Assembly (NCBI RefSeq): GCF_002743335.1
Contig: NZ_PDZB01000002.1
Location: forward strand, 239,041-303,040
DNA: 64,000 nt
Reading direction: 5' to 3'
Source of the DNA: Sporosarcina sp. P32b
GTDB taxonomy: Bacteria; Bacillota; Bacilli; Bacillales_A; Planococcaceae
Shown here in pieces: positions 55,149-63,879 of the stretch (position 1 is its first letter; every line of letters begins with the position of its first letter). The notes under the pieces are model-generated. The model was not told the DNA's origin and did not search any database. It was given only the letters and a program-made list of their open reading frames with translations. A program made the position numbers and the translations under genes.

Positions 55149-56487
55149 GGATAGCCTCCAATTCTTGCACGTATGCATCGATTTCTTCTTTCGTACGTTG
55201 TTCTGTTACTGCGATCAGTGCGTGGTTTGCAAGACTTTCGTCCACAAGACTCAAATCGTATCCACCAATAATCCCTTGATCCAGCAAACGTTTGTTAACG
55301 TCTTTAATCGGTGATTTGCAATCTACGACTAATTCATTGAAATGAGCAGCACCGAATTTCACTTCAAAGCCTGCTTTTTCAAATGCTTGTTTCGCGTAAG
55401 CTGTTTTCGCGATGTTTTGATACGCGATTTCTTTAATTCCTTCTTTACCAAGGGCTGTCATCGCAACAGATGCTGCAAGAGCATTCAGTGCTTGATTCGA
55501 ACAGATATTGGATGTCGCTTTATCACGACGAATATGCTGCTCACGCGCTTGCAAAGTCAGAACGTATCCTCTACGACCTTGATCATCATTCGTTTCGCCG
55601 ACTAGACGACCTGGTACTTTACGCATCAACTTTTTCGATACAGCAAAATATCCACAGTGTGGTCCACCGAATGACTCTGGAATGCCGAATGGTTGTGCGT
55701 CTCCAACAGTAATATCCGCTCCAAGCGCTCCAGGTGGTGTTAAGAGTCCTAAAGCAAGTGGATTCGCCGAAACGATCGACAATGCACCGTTTTCATGTGC
55801 AATATCACTGATTGCCTGAAGATCCTCTACTTGTCCGTAGAAGTTCGGGTATTGAACAAGCACTGCTGCAGTCTCGTCATCAATCATTTCTTTAAGCTTA
55901 TCAATATCAGTTACACCGTTATTATGTGGAATCGTTACTACTTCAATGTATTGCCCGTCAGCGTACGACTTCACCACTGCGTGTGATTCGTTATGAACAG
56001 TAGCCGATACTAGCAACTTCTTGCGGCGTGTATGGCCTGCAGCAAGTGTGCCCGCTTCCGCAAGTGCTGTTCCGCCGTCATACATAGAAGAGTTCGCTAG
56101 CTCCATGCCTGTCAATTCACAGATCATCGTCTGGAACTCAAAAATCGCCTGTAACTCACCTTGTGAAATTTCCGGTTGATATGGCGTGTATGCCGTATAG
56201 AACTCAGAACGTGAAATTACATGATCTACGATGATCGGACGATAGTGATCATAGACTCCTGCCCCTAGGAACGAAGCATAGTCTTGAGCGTTGATGTTTT
56301 TCGCAGCTAAACGTCCAAGTTCTTTTAAAAGAGATGTTTCGGATTTAGCAGGTTTGATCTTATACTCACCTTTGAATCGTACTTTTTCCGGAATATCCGA
56401 AAAGAGTTCATCGATGGAAGAAATTCCGATTGTTTCAAGCATGTCTTTCTGGTCTTGCTCCGTCATAGGTAGATAACGATGCTTCAT
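55141..56487 (-). CDS. gcvPA: glycine dehydrogenase (decarboxylating) subunit 1
   Basis: The 448-residue N-terminal half of the P-protein has [41 protein letters not shown], the [12 protein letters not shown] segment and [17 protein letters not shown]. It lacks the PLP lysine, as usual for this subunit. The gene follows gcvT by 20 bases and is coupled to gcvPB. Confidence 0.96.
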   Translation of the reverse strand: MKHRYLPMTEQDQKDMLETIGISSIDELFSDIPEKVRFKGEYKIKPAKSETSLLKELGRLAAKNINAQDYASFLGAGVYDHYRPIIVDHVISRSEFYTAYTPYQPEISQGELQAIFEFQTMICELTGMELANSSMYDGGTALAEAGTLAAGHTRRKKLLVSATVHNESHAVVKSYADGQYIEVVTIPHNNGVTDIDKLKEMIDDETAAVLVQYPNFYGQVEDLQAISDIAHENGALSIVSANPLALGLLTPPGALGADITVGDAQPFGIPESFGGPHCGYFAVSKKLMRKVPGRLVGETNDDQGRRGYVLTLQAREQHIRRDKATSNICSNQALNALAASVAMTALGKEGIKEIAYQNIAKTAYAKQAFEKAGFEVKFGAAHFNELVVDCKSPIKDVNKRLLDQGIIGGYDLSLVDESLANHALIAVTEQRTKEEIDAYVQELEAIHA

Positions 56488-56507
56488 AATAGTTTACCCC
56501 TTTTCAC

Positions 56508-57599
56508 TTATGATCTTTTATAGAAAGGTGTTGCAATAACTTTAGCCTTCAGACGCTTTGTGCGGATTTCCACTTCGACTTCAGTACCAAGCTCCGTGAA
56601 CTCTGTAGATAGAAGTGCAAAACCGATGTTCTTCTTTAATGTAGGAGACTGCGTACCCGTTGTGACTTCACCGATCTCCTGGTCACCATCAAATACTTTG
56701 TAACCAGTGCGAGGTATCCCTTTATCGATCATTTCAAGTCCAACAAGCTTACGTTGCACGCCTTGTTCTTTTTGCTTCACCAGTACATCTTTACCAATGA
56801 AATCTTCTTTCTTATTCACTTTCACGACGAAACCAAGTCCCGCTTCGAGTGGAGAAATATCTTCTCTTAGTTCTTGACCGTATAATGGCAGTCCCGCTTC
56901 AAAGCGCAATGTGTCTCGTGCACCAAGACCTGCAGGGACGACACTACCTTCTTGCAAAATCTTTGACCACAAGTTCTGGATTGCTTCGGGGGTGCCGTAG
57001 ATCTCAAATCCATCTTCTCCTGTATAACCAGTACGTGAAACAAGTACATCTTCTCCACTTACTTGAACATGTTCTTTAAAACGGAAAAACTTAATTTCTT
57101 CGAGCGACTCATCCGTCAGTTTCTGTAATACCGACTCCGCCACAGGACCTTGCAGTGCAAGTAATGCGTAATTGGAGGATTGGTTATCGATGACGACATT
57201 GTCAATTTGTTGTTTTTCCATCCAGGCAACATCTTTTTCAATATTTGATGCATTGACTACTAATAAATAGCGCTGTTCCTCTAATTTATAAATTAAGAAG
57301 TCATCAATCGTTCCACCTTGCTCATTACACATCACAGTATACTGCGCTTGGCCGATTTTCAGTTTGGAAACATCATTCGTCACGAGCTTCTGCAAATAAT
57401 CGAGTGCGCCACTACCACTGACAAACACTTCTCCCATATGCGAGACATCAAACAAACCTGCTTTTGTACGAACAGCTTCGTGTTCTGCCTTAATACTCGA
57501 GAACTGTACAGGCAACTCCCAGCCGCCAAAGTCGATCGTCTTGCCTCCGTACTCTTTATAACTTTCAAATAACGGTGTACGTAATAATGGATTCGTCAA
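56508..57599 (-). CDS. gcvT: aminomethyltransferase (glycine cleavage T-protein)
   Basis: GcvT transfers the methylene group from GcvH to tetrahydrofolate, making 5,10-methylene-THF. The 363-residue protein shows [31 protein letters not shown], the [12 protein letters not shown] stretch and [17 protein letters not shown]. It starts at TTG with GGAGGAAA upstream. A tandem glycine riboswitch precedes it. Confidence 0.97.
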   Translation of the reverse strand: MTNPLLRTPLFESYKEYGGKTIDFGGWELPVQFSSIKAEHEAVRTKAGLFDVSHMGEVFVSGSGALDYLQKLVTNDVSKLKIGQAQYTVMCNEQGGTIDDFLIYKLEEQRYLLVVNASNIEKDVAWMEKQQIDNVVIDNQSSNYALLALQGPVAESVLQKLTDESLEEIKFFRFKEHVQVSGEDVLVSRTGYTGEDGFEIYGTPEAIQNLWSKILQEGSVVPAGLGARDTLRFEAGLPLYGQELREDISPLEAGLGFVVKVNKKEDFIGKDVLVKQKEQGVQRKLVGLEMIDKGIPRTGYKVFDGDQEIGEVTTGTQSPTLKKNIGFALLSTEFTELGTEVEVEIRTKRLKAKVIATPFYKRS

Positions 57600-57650
57600 A
57601 CTGTTTCCTCCTTTTTGTTCTGATCAAGGATCGATCAGTATGTAATTCAT

Positions 57651-57697
57651 CAAAAAAAGGACAGGGGTCTCCTATAAAAGAGAACCCCTGTCCTTTT
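57651..57697 (-). terminator. expression-platform terminator of the glycine riboswitch
   Basis: GGACAGGGG and CCCCTGTCC form a strong stem, and seven Ts follow on the minus strand. It lies directly after aptamer 2, so it can control readthrough into gcvT. Confidence 0.88.
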
Positions 57698-57846
57698 GCC
57701 TGAAAGCTTTACAGTTTCCATACTTTCTTCGGCCGCTGATTACTCAGCACTCTCCAGAGATGCGTCATGTATGCGTTTTGTTACCTGAGAGATTCATAAC
57801 ATTCGTTACTTGCTCCTTCGGCGGCGCCTAATGCGCGCTCTCCCCA
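57698..57846 (-). promoter_or_regulatory. tandem glycine riboswitch
   Basis: Two aptamers are visible on the minus strand: the first begins GGGGAGAGCGCGC (57845) and contains GCCGCCGAAGGAGCAAG and ATCTCTCAGG; the second begins CATCTCTGGAGAGTG and contains GCGGCCGAAGAAAGTATGG and CTTTCAGGCAAAAGGAC. GGAGAG, CCGAAG and TCAGGCAAAAGG are the standard conserved elements. It should activate the gcv operon when glycine is high. Confidence 0.93.
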
Positions 57847-57936
57847 TACAATCATTCGCATGATTCAATTAATTTTTTCTTCACTGATATCTTAACATTT
57901 CATAGAAGTAAGCGCAATCTATTTCTTAAGAGCACA

Positions 57937-57982
57937 TAAAAGCGAATGATAGTTTAACTACAAACTAAATCATTCGCTTTTC
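57937..57982 (-). terminator. intrinsic terminator after aroK
   Basis: AAAAGCGAATGAT (57938-57950) pairs with ATCATTCGCTTTT (57969-57981), with an inner AGTTT/AAACT stem, then T-rich sequence on the minus strand. Confidence 0.82.
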
Positions 57983-57989
57983 TAATGAG

Positions 57990-58502
57990 TTATTGATATC
58001 TTTCGATTTGAAAGATAATATATTCTGCAATATCCGTTAAAGATTTGCCTGTAGTCTCTACAGTGAAATGAGATGACTGTAAATACCTCGACTTGCGTTT
58101 TTTATAAAGAGCTTCTAATTCTTGCCGCGAGGATTGTTGTACGATCGGACGATTGACATCAGTTGAAATTCTTCGCCAAATATCGCGGAATGATGCATTG
58201 AGGAAAAATACGATACCCGTTTCGCGCATCAGGTGTATATTCTCTTCTCTTACCGCAACACCCCCACCCGTCGCCACAATACAATATTCTTCCGGGAATT
58301 TTTCAAGGAATTCTGTCTCCAACTGTCGGAAATATAATTCTCCATACTGATCGAATATTTCCGGAATCGTCATTTGCATTTGTTCTGAAATTTCATGGTC
58401 CATATCAAAGAACGGAATGCCTGTTAGCGTATGCAGCCGTTTACCGATTGCACTTTTTCCGCATCCCATGAATCCCACTAAATAAATCCTTTTCATTTTC
58501 AT
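57990..58502 (-). CDS. aroK: shikimate kinase
   Basis: The 170-residue kinase phosphorylates shikimate at O3. It has the P-loop GFMGCGKSAIGKRL, the DMDHEISEQ substrate site, YFRQLETEFL and the lid region DVNRPIVQQSSRQELEALYKKRKSRY. Its ATG overlaps the comGG stop by 4 bases (ATGA), so it is read with the comG operon. A second ATG at 58496 is possible. Confidence 0.95.
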   Translation of the reverse strand: MKMKRIYLVGFMGCGKSAIGKRLHTLTGIPFFDMDHEISEQMQMTIPEIFDQYGELYFRQLETEFLEKFPEEYCIVATGGGVAVREENIHLMRETGIVFFLNASFRDIWRRISTDVNRPIVQQSSRQELEALYKKRKSRYLQSSHFTVETTGKSLTDIAEYIIFQIERYQ

Positions 58503-58678
58503 CCATCCCGTTTCATTAATTCAACTGCTTTATGCTCATAATAGGTTTCGAGCCAGTCGTATATTCTGTAGATACTATCATGCCATGAAACGAGGGAGAA
58601 AAGAAAGAGACTTACGAAAAATAATAGAACAATCGCGAAAATAAATGATCCTCCCTTCTCATTTTTGATATAATCCAA
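58499..58678 (-). CDS. comGG: ComGG-like pseudopilin, short
   Basis: A 59-residue product from TTG 58678 with AAAGGA 9 bases upstream, overlapping comGF by 20 bases. It keeps KNEKGGSFIFAIVLLFFVSLFLFSLV, a type IV pilin-like N-terminus with a membrane helix, but ends after WLETYYEHKAVELMKRDG; Bacillus ComGG is about 124 residues. The slot in the operon supports the call; a functional protein is uncertain. Confidence 0.6.
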   Translation of the reverse strand: MDYIKNEKGGSFIFAIVLLFFVSLFLFSLVSWHDSIYRIYDWLETYYEHKAVELMKRDG

Positions 58679-59093
58679 TGGCAAACGTCCTTTCTTTACG
58701 CATACCATCCTTCATTTCGACAACAAGCTTCAATTCGCTATCTTTCAAAATAAATTTACTGGATTTCACATTCATTAATAATGGAACATGACCTGTTCCA
58801 TTTACTACCTTACGAAGCATTTCATCGTATTGCTGAATTGTGATAATTCCTCTTTTCGTATGAAACGTCAAGCGAGTAGGTTTTACTTCCTCCACTACAG
58901 TTACTACTTCCAATAATTCCTGTAACTCTAATGAAAATAACTCCCACTCCCCTAGTAAATCTCCTTGATAAACTTTCTCCACGGGCCCTTGCCAGTAGAA
59001 AAACAGAATGGTAAATTGAATTAACATCGTGAATATAAGTAAATGAACAATACTCTCAACTAATGAATATCCTTTTTCATTCAATCGTTTCAT
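58659..59093 (-). CDS. comGF: competence pseudopilus protein ComGF
   Basis: The 144-residue protein has the N-terminal EKGYSLVESIVHLLIFTMLIQ helix with a prepilin-like KG/YSLVE processing site and ComGF-like motifs LQELLEVVTVVEE and TKRGIITIQQYDEMLRKVVNGTGHVPLL. Start ATG at 59093 overlaps the comGE stop (ATGA). It belongs to the DNA-uptake pseudopilus. Confidence 0.82.
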   Translation of the reverse strand: MKRLNEKGYSLVESIVHLLIFTMLIQFTILFFYWQGPVEKVYQGDLLGEWELFSLELQELLEVVTVVEEVKPTRLTFHTKRGIITIQQYDEMLRKVVNGTGHVPLLMNVKSSKFILKDSELKLVVEMKDGMRKERTFAIGLYQK

Positions 59094-59389
59094 ATATTCA
59101 CACATCTCTGGTTTTCTATTTGTTGAATGTCATATGCAACGCAAATCTGTCTATCACTAACTGTCCAATTATAGTGCAAACCTTCATGTGATCTGTGTCC
59201 TATTGTTTGCCCTGATGATGTATAAACAATAGCTGCTTGATAGGCAGTTTGAGTTGCAATCATCGCTTGCTTTTTTTCGGTAACAGAAGACGTCAATATG
59301 TTAGCCATTGGTATTAAAGATCCAAAAATCACCAGGACTACGAGTAACGACAACATAGCTTCTGGCCACGATTGCCCTTTTTCATTCAT
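59090..59389 (-). CDS. comGE: competence pseudopilus protein ComGE
   Basis: About 99 residues with NEKGQSWPEAMLSLLVVLVIFGSL as a pilin-like N-terminal helix and two Cys near the C-terminus (RQICVAYDIQQIENQRCVNI). ATG 59389 or TTG 59395 can start; both follow GGAAGG. Overlaps on both sides show translational coupling. Confidence 0.75.
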   Translation of the reverse strand: MNEKGQSWPEAMLSLLVVLVIFGSLIPMANILTSSVTEKKQAMIATQTAYQAAIVYTSSGQTIGHRSHEGLHYNWTVSDRQICVAYDIQQIENQRCVNI

Positions 59390-59834
59390 TGACAATCATC
59401 CTTCCTCTTTCAAATTGGAATGAGACTGATATATTACCTTTACTTTGTGTGGTGATGGTTATTTTACCTGTATTAATCAAATAACCTGTATCAGCAAAAT
59501 CTAATTGTCTTAGTGGAGAATGTTTCGTCCTGTACATTCCTTCAGGAAATTCTCCACTTAATACTTTAAATAAATCATCTGAAACCGCTTTGTAAGCTCT
59601 ACCATCTTCTTCAAATTTCAAAGTGACTCTTTGCTGATTTGTGATCGCATATAATTGCGTTTCATGAACCGTCGTCATGAATTGCTTCAGCGCATCTTCT
59701 TCGGTTATTCTTTGCAGACGCTTTTCACTAAACGGAAGAATAACGGCTGTTAAAATCATCATAATAGATAGAACAAGCAACAGCTCCACGAAAGTGAACC
59801 CTTGCTGACCTTTGACAGCTTGCTTAGCCACCAT
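59382..59834 (-). CDS. comGD: competence pseudopilin ComGD
   Basis: The 150-residue minor pseudopilin begins with QQGFTFVELLLVLSIMMILTAVI, a type IV prepilin signal with cleavage expected before Phe and Glu at mature position 5. It overlaps comGC by 11 bases and comGE by a few. Confidence 0.87.
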   Translation of the reverse strand: MVAKQAVKGQQGFTFVELLLVLSIMMILTAVILPFSEKRLQRITEEDALKQFMTTVHETQLYAITNQQRVTLKFEEDGRAYKAVSDDLFKVLSGEFPEGMYRTKHSPLRQLDFADTGYLINTGKITITTQSKGNISVSFQFERGRMIVNE

Positions 59835-60135
59835 CTTTTGGCGCCGTCACTTTTCCTTCTCCGTCAATTGATATCGCTTTACCATTAGGACACGCAGGTT
59901 CAGCCGGTAAATACCCTTCTGTTGTCAGAGATGAAATCGTCGGAATCGTTTTTTTGTCCATCTTATATGCTTGCACTTGGCCTTCCACCATTTTGACGTA
60001 CGCTTCGCATCCCTTTTCATCTATCGATTTAGAATGCTTCGTAACATTAGGGATTGCGATTAAGATTAATACGGTGATAATCAGCAATACGATCATCATT
60101 TCGATTAATGTAAAACCTTTTTCATTCTTCAGCAA
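59824..60135 (-). CDS. comGC: competence major pseudopilin ComGC
   Basis: The 103-residue pilin has NEKGFTLIEMMIVLLIITVLILIAIP at the N-terminus, the standard ComGC cleavage site (KG/FTLIE) for ComC, and two cysteines (EKGCEAYVK and EPACPNGK) for the disulfide. I choose TTG 60135, 6 bases after GGAGGA. It forms the transformation pseudopilus. Confidence 0.93.
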   Translation of the reverse strand: MLKNEKGFTLIEMMIVLLIITVLILIAIPNVTKHSKSIDEKGCEAYVKMVEGQVQAYKMDKKTIPTISSLTTEGYLPAEPACPNGKAISIDGEGKVTAPKDGG

Positions 60136-60148
60136 ATCTACTCCTCCT

Positions 60149-61201
60149 TTAGATACTGTCAATCATTTTATAAACAGGCAATAAAATAGATAAATAGGAT
60201 AATAAAATACAAACTGCCAGGACACCAAATAAGGCAGGCTGTACTATCGTTAACCATTGATTGACTTTCTCCTCCAATTGCTCACTCGTATGTTCGCTAT
60301 ATAGCAAAAGTTCTTTCGGTAAGTATCCGGTATCCGCTCCGTGTTTCGCAAAATCTGCGAGCCGTGGCGATAATCCATCTGTTAAACGGATTGCTTCATG
60401 TAAAGATTCACCATAAATGACGTATTCACTAAGTTCGTTAGTGATAACCGATAATATTGGATCCTCTGTCTGCTCGGTTAGAACAGCTAATGCGCGTTGC
60501 AAGGAAAGTCCAGATTGCAACAAACTTCCGAGTTCACTGGCGAAATCTCTAGTTTTCATTTCACTGTAGAATGTTTTGACCCCAGGGACTTTTAATACAT
60601 AGTGTAAAACTTCAGATGGAGACAATCTTTTTAACCATATTCGAACGAAAAGAAAACCAATAGCAAATATAACGGCAACAGCTAGCAAGAGATCCGGTAT
60701 AGATGAAACGAGTTTCGGTAGTAATTGAACGATCCCTCCATCGTCATTTGCCCGCATTACAGTTAACGCTTCAAAATTCGGCAAGAAAAATTGCCGGAAC
60801 GCTACCAATAAAATCAATAGGAAAGAAAACAGAACACTAGGATATGCCAATAGTTTTCGTATCTGTTTCTGCTTCTCTGTCTTTCGGTTGACACGATCCG
60901 CGACCTCTTTCAACGCACGTATCAAGTTGCCGTCCACTTCTGCAATAACAATCGGCAACATTATACTTTTACCGAAACCTAAACTCTTCAATATATGCGA
61001 AACACCATATCCCATTTTCAACTCCTCTTCTACTTGTCGAAGTTTCTCCTCATACTCTTTCGTATGATAGGGCAAGATCAGAATGAGTCCTTCATGAAAG
61101 GTATAGCCTTCTTGTAGTAACACTGAAAGTCGCACTAGAAACTCTGCTGGCTTTGTTAATTTTTTATTGGAAGATGAACTGATTAATTTAATCCGATCCA
61201 T
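60149..61201 (-). CDS. comGB: competence membrane platform protein ComGB
   Basis: The protein is a PilC/GspF-type platform with two similar halves: LVRLSVLLQEGYTFHEGLILIL and FASELGSLLQSGLSLQRALAVL, and three hydrophobic segments. ATG at 61201 (MDRIKLI), with AAGGTG upstream, gives 350 residues and a 14-base overlap with comGA; the longer frame lies in comGA. Confidence 0.9.
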   Translation of the reverse strand: MDRIKLISSSSNKKLTKPAEFLVRLSVLLQEGYTFHEGLILILPYHTKEYEEKLRQVEEELKMGYGVSHILKSLGFGKSIMLPIVIAEVDGNLIRALKEVADRVNRKTEKQKQIRKLLAYPSVLFSFLLILLVAFRQFFLPNFEALTVMRANDDGGIVQLLPKLVSSIPDLLLAVAVIFAIGFLFVRIWLKRLSPSEVLHYVLKVPGVKTFYSEMKTRDFASELGSLLQSGLSLQRALAVLTEQTEDPILSVITNELSEYVIYGESLHEAIRLTDGLSPRLADFAKHGADTGYLPKELLLYSEHTSEQLEEKVNQWLTIVQPALFGVLAVCILLSYLSILLPVYKMIDSI

Positions 61202-62192
61202 ATAGCACCTTTTCATACAAAGCTTGCTGCACTTCAATTTTCTTATGAATAGGTGTCGTAAAACGTATACCATTGACCATTGATTCCGTAGCTATTTGCA
61301 GATCTGACTCCTGCAATATTTCAAAAACCGCTGCCGTTTCTCCGGACTGTTGGGTAATCAGTCGCTGAGCGGAGATTGCGATAATGGTCTGCCTTAGTTC
61401 TTCTACATGAATACCGAGGTCTAGTAAACGATACAAGCACCCTACAGGATCTTTCGCATGGATTGTGCTGAGAACTAAGTGTCCTGTCAATGCTGCTTCA
61501 ACTGCAATTTTAGCTGTCTCTGCATCTCGTATTTCACCAATCATGATAACATCAGGAGAATGACGCAAAATCGCTTTCAGCCCAGCAGAATATGTAATAC
61601 CCGAACGTTCATTCACCTGAATTTGTAGCAGATGACTATGATTATTCTCTACAGGATCTTCGAGTGAAATGACATGACGTCTGAGTTCGGATACACAATG
61701 GGAGGTCAAAGAATACAATGTAGTCGTTTTACCAGAGCCAGTAGGTCCGGTGACAAGAAACAGTCCTTGTTTGCTAGCAGCGGCTTCCGCCAATTGTTGC
61801 GTCCATTCAGGATCCAGACATAGCTGGTTGAGTGGAACGATTTTATCGTGTTTCTGAATACGGATTGCGACACTCTCCCTCAATTGAATAGAGGGAATGG
61901 TCGAGACACGAAAAGAGAAGTTACAGTCTAAGAAAGACCGGTGGAAGGAACCACTTTGAGGGCGACGTTGTTCACTAATATCTAGAGCAGATAAAAATTT
62001 ATAGAATGAAATTAAGCGACCGCCTAGTGTATGAGGATACTGACCGATTTTTGAAAAATACGAGTGCTTGCGAATTGTCACGTCATATCCCTCTGTCGTA
62101 GGCACAAAATGAATATCTGTGGCTTCGGACTTAATAGCTTTCTCAAGCAGCTGCAAACAAGTTTTTTCTATAGGATTCTGTTCAGTTTCCAT
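61188..62192 (-). CDS. comGA: competence traffic ATPase ComGA
   Basis: The 334-residue secretion ATPase powers pseudopilus assembly. It has an N-terminal domain, Walker A GPTGSGKTTTLYSL, Asp box ISLEDPVE, Walker B SPDVIMIGEIRDAETA and the His box TGHLVLSTIHAKDP. GGGGAG is just upstream of ATG. It is first in the operon comGA to comGG plus aroK. Confidence 0.95.
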   Translation of the reverse strand: METEQNPIEKTCLQLLEKAIKSEATDIHFVPTTEGYDVTIRKHSYFSKIGQYPHTLGGRLISFYKFLSALDISEQRRPQSGSFHRSFLDCNFSFRVSTIPSIQLRESVAIRIQKHDKIVPLNQLCLDPEWTQQLAEAAASKQGLFLVTGPTGSGKTTTLYSLTSHCVSELRRHVISLEDPVENNHSHLLQIQVNERSGITYSAGLKAILRHSPDVIMIGEIRDAETAKIAVEAALTGHLVLSTIHAKDPVGCLYRLLDLGIHVEELRQTIIAISAQRLITQQSGETAAVFEILQESDLQIATESMVNGIRFTTPIHKKIEVQQALYEKVLYGSD

Positions 62193-62536
62193 AGTTCTCC
62201 CCTTTCTCCATTCGACAAAAGACCACTTTTCATCTTAGAAGGAAGTATATACGGAATATGAATTGTTTGAAAACGCACTACATTTATGTGAATTCATTTT
62301 TCAAGGTCATTATGGAGTCATAATTCATTTCTTTACGTCAATTCGATAGCAAAAATCAATTTTCATATTATTTTCACCATAGGTTCTGTTATACTGTAAT
62401 CAGCTACTATCTTAATCCGTTCGTACAAGTACACTCTTTTGACACAATGTAAAATCGATTGGAGTTTACTTTTAGGCTTACGTTCTATTATAATGGATAA
62501 GAGCTTATTGTAATGTTGTGAAGGAGGGATTCTTAG
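62193..62536. other. divergent promoter region of comGA and yqgY
   Basis: No gene. On the minus strand TTCAAA (62271-62266), 16 bases and TATACT (62249-62244) may drive comGA. On the plus strand TTTACT (62465-62470), 18 bases and TATAAT (62489-62494) may drive yqgY. No convincing ComK box pair (AAAAN5TTTT) was found. Confidence 0.45.
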
Positions 62537-62779
62537 ATGGATAATATGTTTAAACTTTTAGGATTCTGGTCAGGTATTTTTGCGGTAATGTTCTATGTAG
62601 GAAATATGATTCCAGCTGCTTTACTTATGGTAGCAGGTACAGTCTTCTTTATTCTACTTGGATACTTGAAGCTATCAGAGCGTATGTATATTTACCTATT
62701 CGGAGCATACCTGATGATCTTCATGGTTGGTTTCAGTTACTATTCAATTTTCATTCACGTACCTGGCGGAGGACACTAA
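62537..62779 (+). CDS. yqgY: YqgY-like membrane protein (DUF2626)
   Basis: The 80-residue protein has three hydrophobic helices (MFKLLGFWSGIFAVMFYVG, AALLMVAGTVFFILLGYL and YLFGAYLMIFMVGFSYYSIF) and ends HVPGGGH. It resembles DUF2626/YqgY, which neighbours yqgX in Bacillus subtilis. GAAGGAGGG precedes ATG. Function unknown. Confidence 0.8.
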   Translation: MDNMFKLLGFWSGIFAVMFYVGNMIPAALLMVAGTVFFILLGYLKLSERMYIYLFGAYLMIFMVGFSYYSIFIHVPGGGH

Positions 62780-62787
62780 TCCGTACA

Positions 62788-62827
62788 TACAAAAAACAGC
62801 TTCCACAATGGAAAGCTGTTTTTTGTT
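62788..62827. terminator. bidirectional terminator between yqgY and yqgX
   Basis: An AAAAAACAGCTT/AAGCTGTTTTTT stem with one bulge lies between the convergent genes, with T-runs on both sides. Confidence 0.85.
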
Positions 62828-62840
62828 TGCTTTATTTTTA

Positions 62841-63476
62841 TTAAAATCCGTGTAAGTAGGGATTTTGATCTTTTTCGATTCCTGGTGTTGTCGCAGGTCC
62901 GTGCCCAGGATAAATTAACATCTCGTCATCCAGTGACAATAACTGTTCGTGAATCGCTTTGAGCAACGTTTCTGTATTACCTCCAGGCAAGTCCGTACGA
63001 CCTACGCTACCTTGGAACAGTGTATCCCCTACGATTGCGAACCCTTCATCTTGAAAGATGTAGCAAACGCTTCCTGGAGAGTGTCCTGGCACATGACGCG
63101 TCTCCATCTTAAATGGACCTACTTCCAATTGCTTCTCATCATGAAGTAGCACATCTGCAGGATTACAAATGACATCAGGTAATACAGGATATTTAGCTGA
63201 ACCGTTCAATTCCGGGTTCGCAAGCCATTTCTTTTCTGCCACATGCAAATACACTGGAATATCATAAGCGGTTCGAATCTTTTCCAACGCACCGATATGA
63301 TCAAAGTGTGCATGTGTCAATAAAATGGCAACAGGCTTCAGCGATAACTTTCGTATTTCCGATAATAATGCCTCTGCATCTTCACCTGGATCGAATATTA
63401 AACAATTCTTCTTTTTATCTTCTACTATGTAACAATTCGTTTGAATTGGACCTAGTGGATGTATATGTATCCTCAT
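62841..63476 (-). CDS. yqgX: metallo-beta-lactamase fold hydrolase YqgX
   Basis: The 211-residue protein is of the glyoxalase II-like group. The metal-binding motif is THAHFDHIG with further ligands in RHVPGHSPGSVCYIF and YPGHGPATTPGIEKDQNPYL. It probably hydrolyses a thioester; Bacillus subtilis YqgX has been tied to methylglyoxal detoxification, which I only infer here. Confidence 0.88.
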   Translation of the reverse strand: MRIHIHPLGPIQTNCYIVEDKKKNCLIFDPGEDAEALLSEIRKLSLKPVAILLTHAHFDHIGALEKIRTAYDIPVYLHVAEKKWLANPELNGSAKYPVLPDVICNPADVLLHDEKQLEVGPFKMETRHVPGHSPGSVCYIFQDEGFAIVGDTLFQGSVGRTDLPGGNTETLLKAIHEQLLSLDDEMLIYPGHGPATTPGIEKDQNPYLHGF

Positions 63477-63634
63477 TTAATTCACCTCTTTGTCTAATAT
63501 TAATGAATCTGGACACAAACTTCAAATAATCGTCATTATTTAATCTCGACAAAACGATTCATTAACAGTACAATAGAGGAGGAATATCGCTTTATGGCAT
63601 TCATTTTTTCAATGTTGAAAGGAGTGTCTACTCA

Positions 63635-63817
63635 ATGAATTTATTAGTCATCATTTTTGGATTGATTGCAATTTTAGCAGTCTTTGGAACGGTCCAAGCT
63701 TTTAAAGAGCGGAATCTGTTAAGTATAGTTTTCAATGTGGTAACGGTTGTAGTTATCGGAGGATTTACGATCGCTACTGTCATATATTCTGGATACCCGC
63801 CACAACTACACAAATAA
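63635..63817 (+). CDS. yqgW: YqgW-like small membrane protein (DUF2759)
   Basis: The 60-residue protein has two helices (LLVIIFGLIAILAVFGTVQA and SIVFNVVTVVVIGGFTIATVI) joined by a short charged loop KERN, ending YSGYPPQLHK. It resembles DUF2759/YqgW, located beside yqgX in Bacillus subtilis. AAAGGAG lies 10 bases upstream. Function unknown. Confidence 0.78.
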   Translation: MNLLVIIFGLIAILAVFGTVQAFKERNLLSIVFNVVTVVVIGGFTIATVIYSGYPPQLHK

Positions 63818-63822
63818 GTTCC

Positions 63823-63866
63823 AAAAAATAAGGACACCCCTTCATTGGGGATGTCCTTATTTTTTT
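63823..63866 (+). terminator. intrinsic terminator after yqgW
   Basis: AATAAGGACA and TGTCCTTATT form the stem with an inner CCC/GGG, followed by a run of Ts. Confidence 0.9.
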
Positions 63867-63879
63867 GGTTCTATAATAA

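Noticed and set aside
62193..62300. ComK box pair upstream of comGA
   Set aside because: Only partial AAAAN5TTTT matches were seen, without proper spacing.
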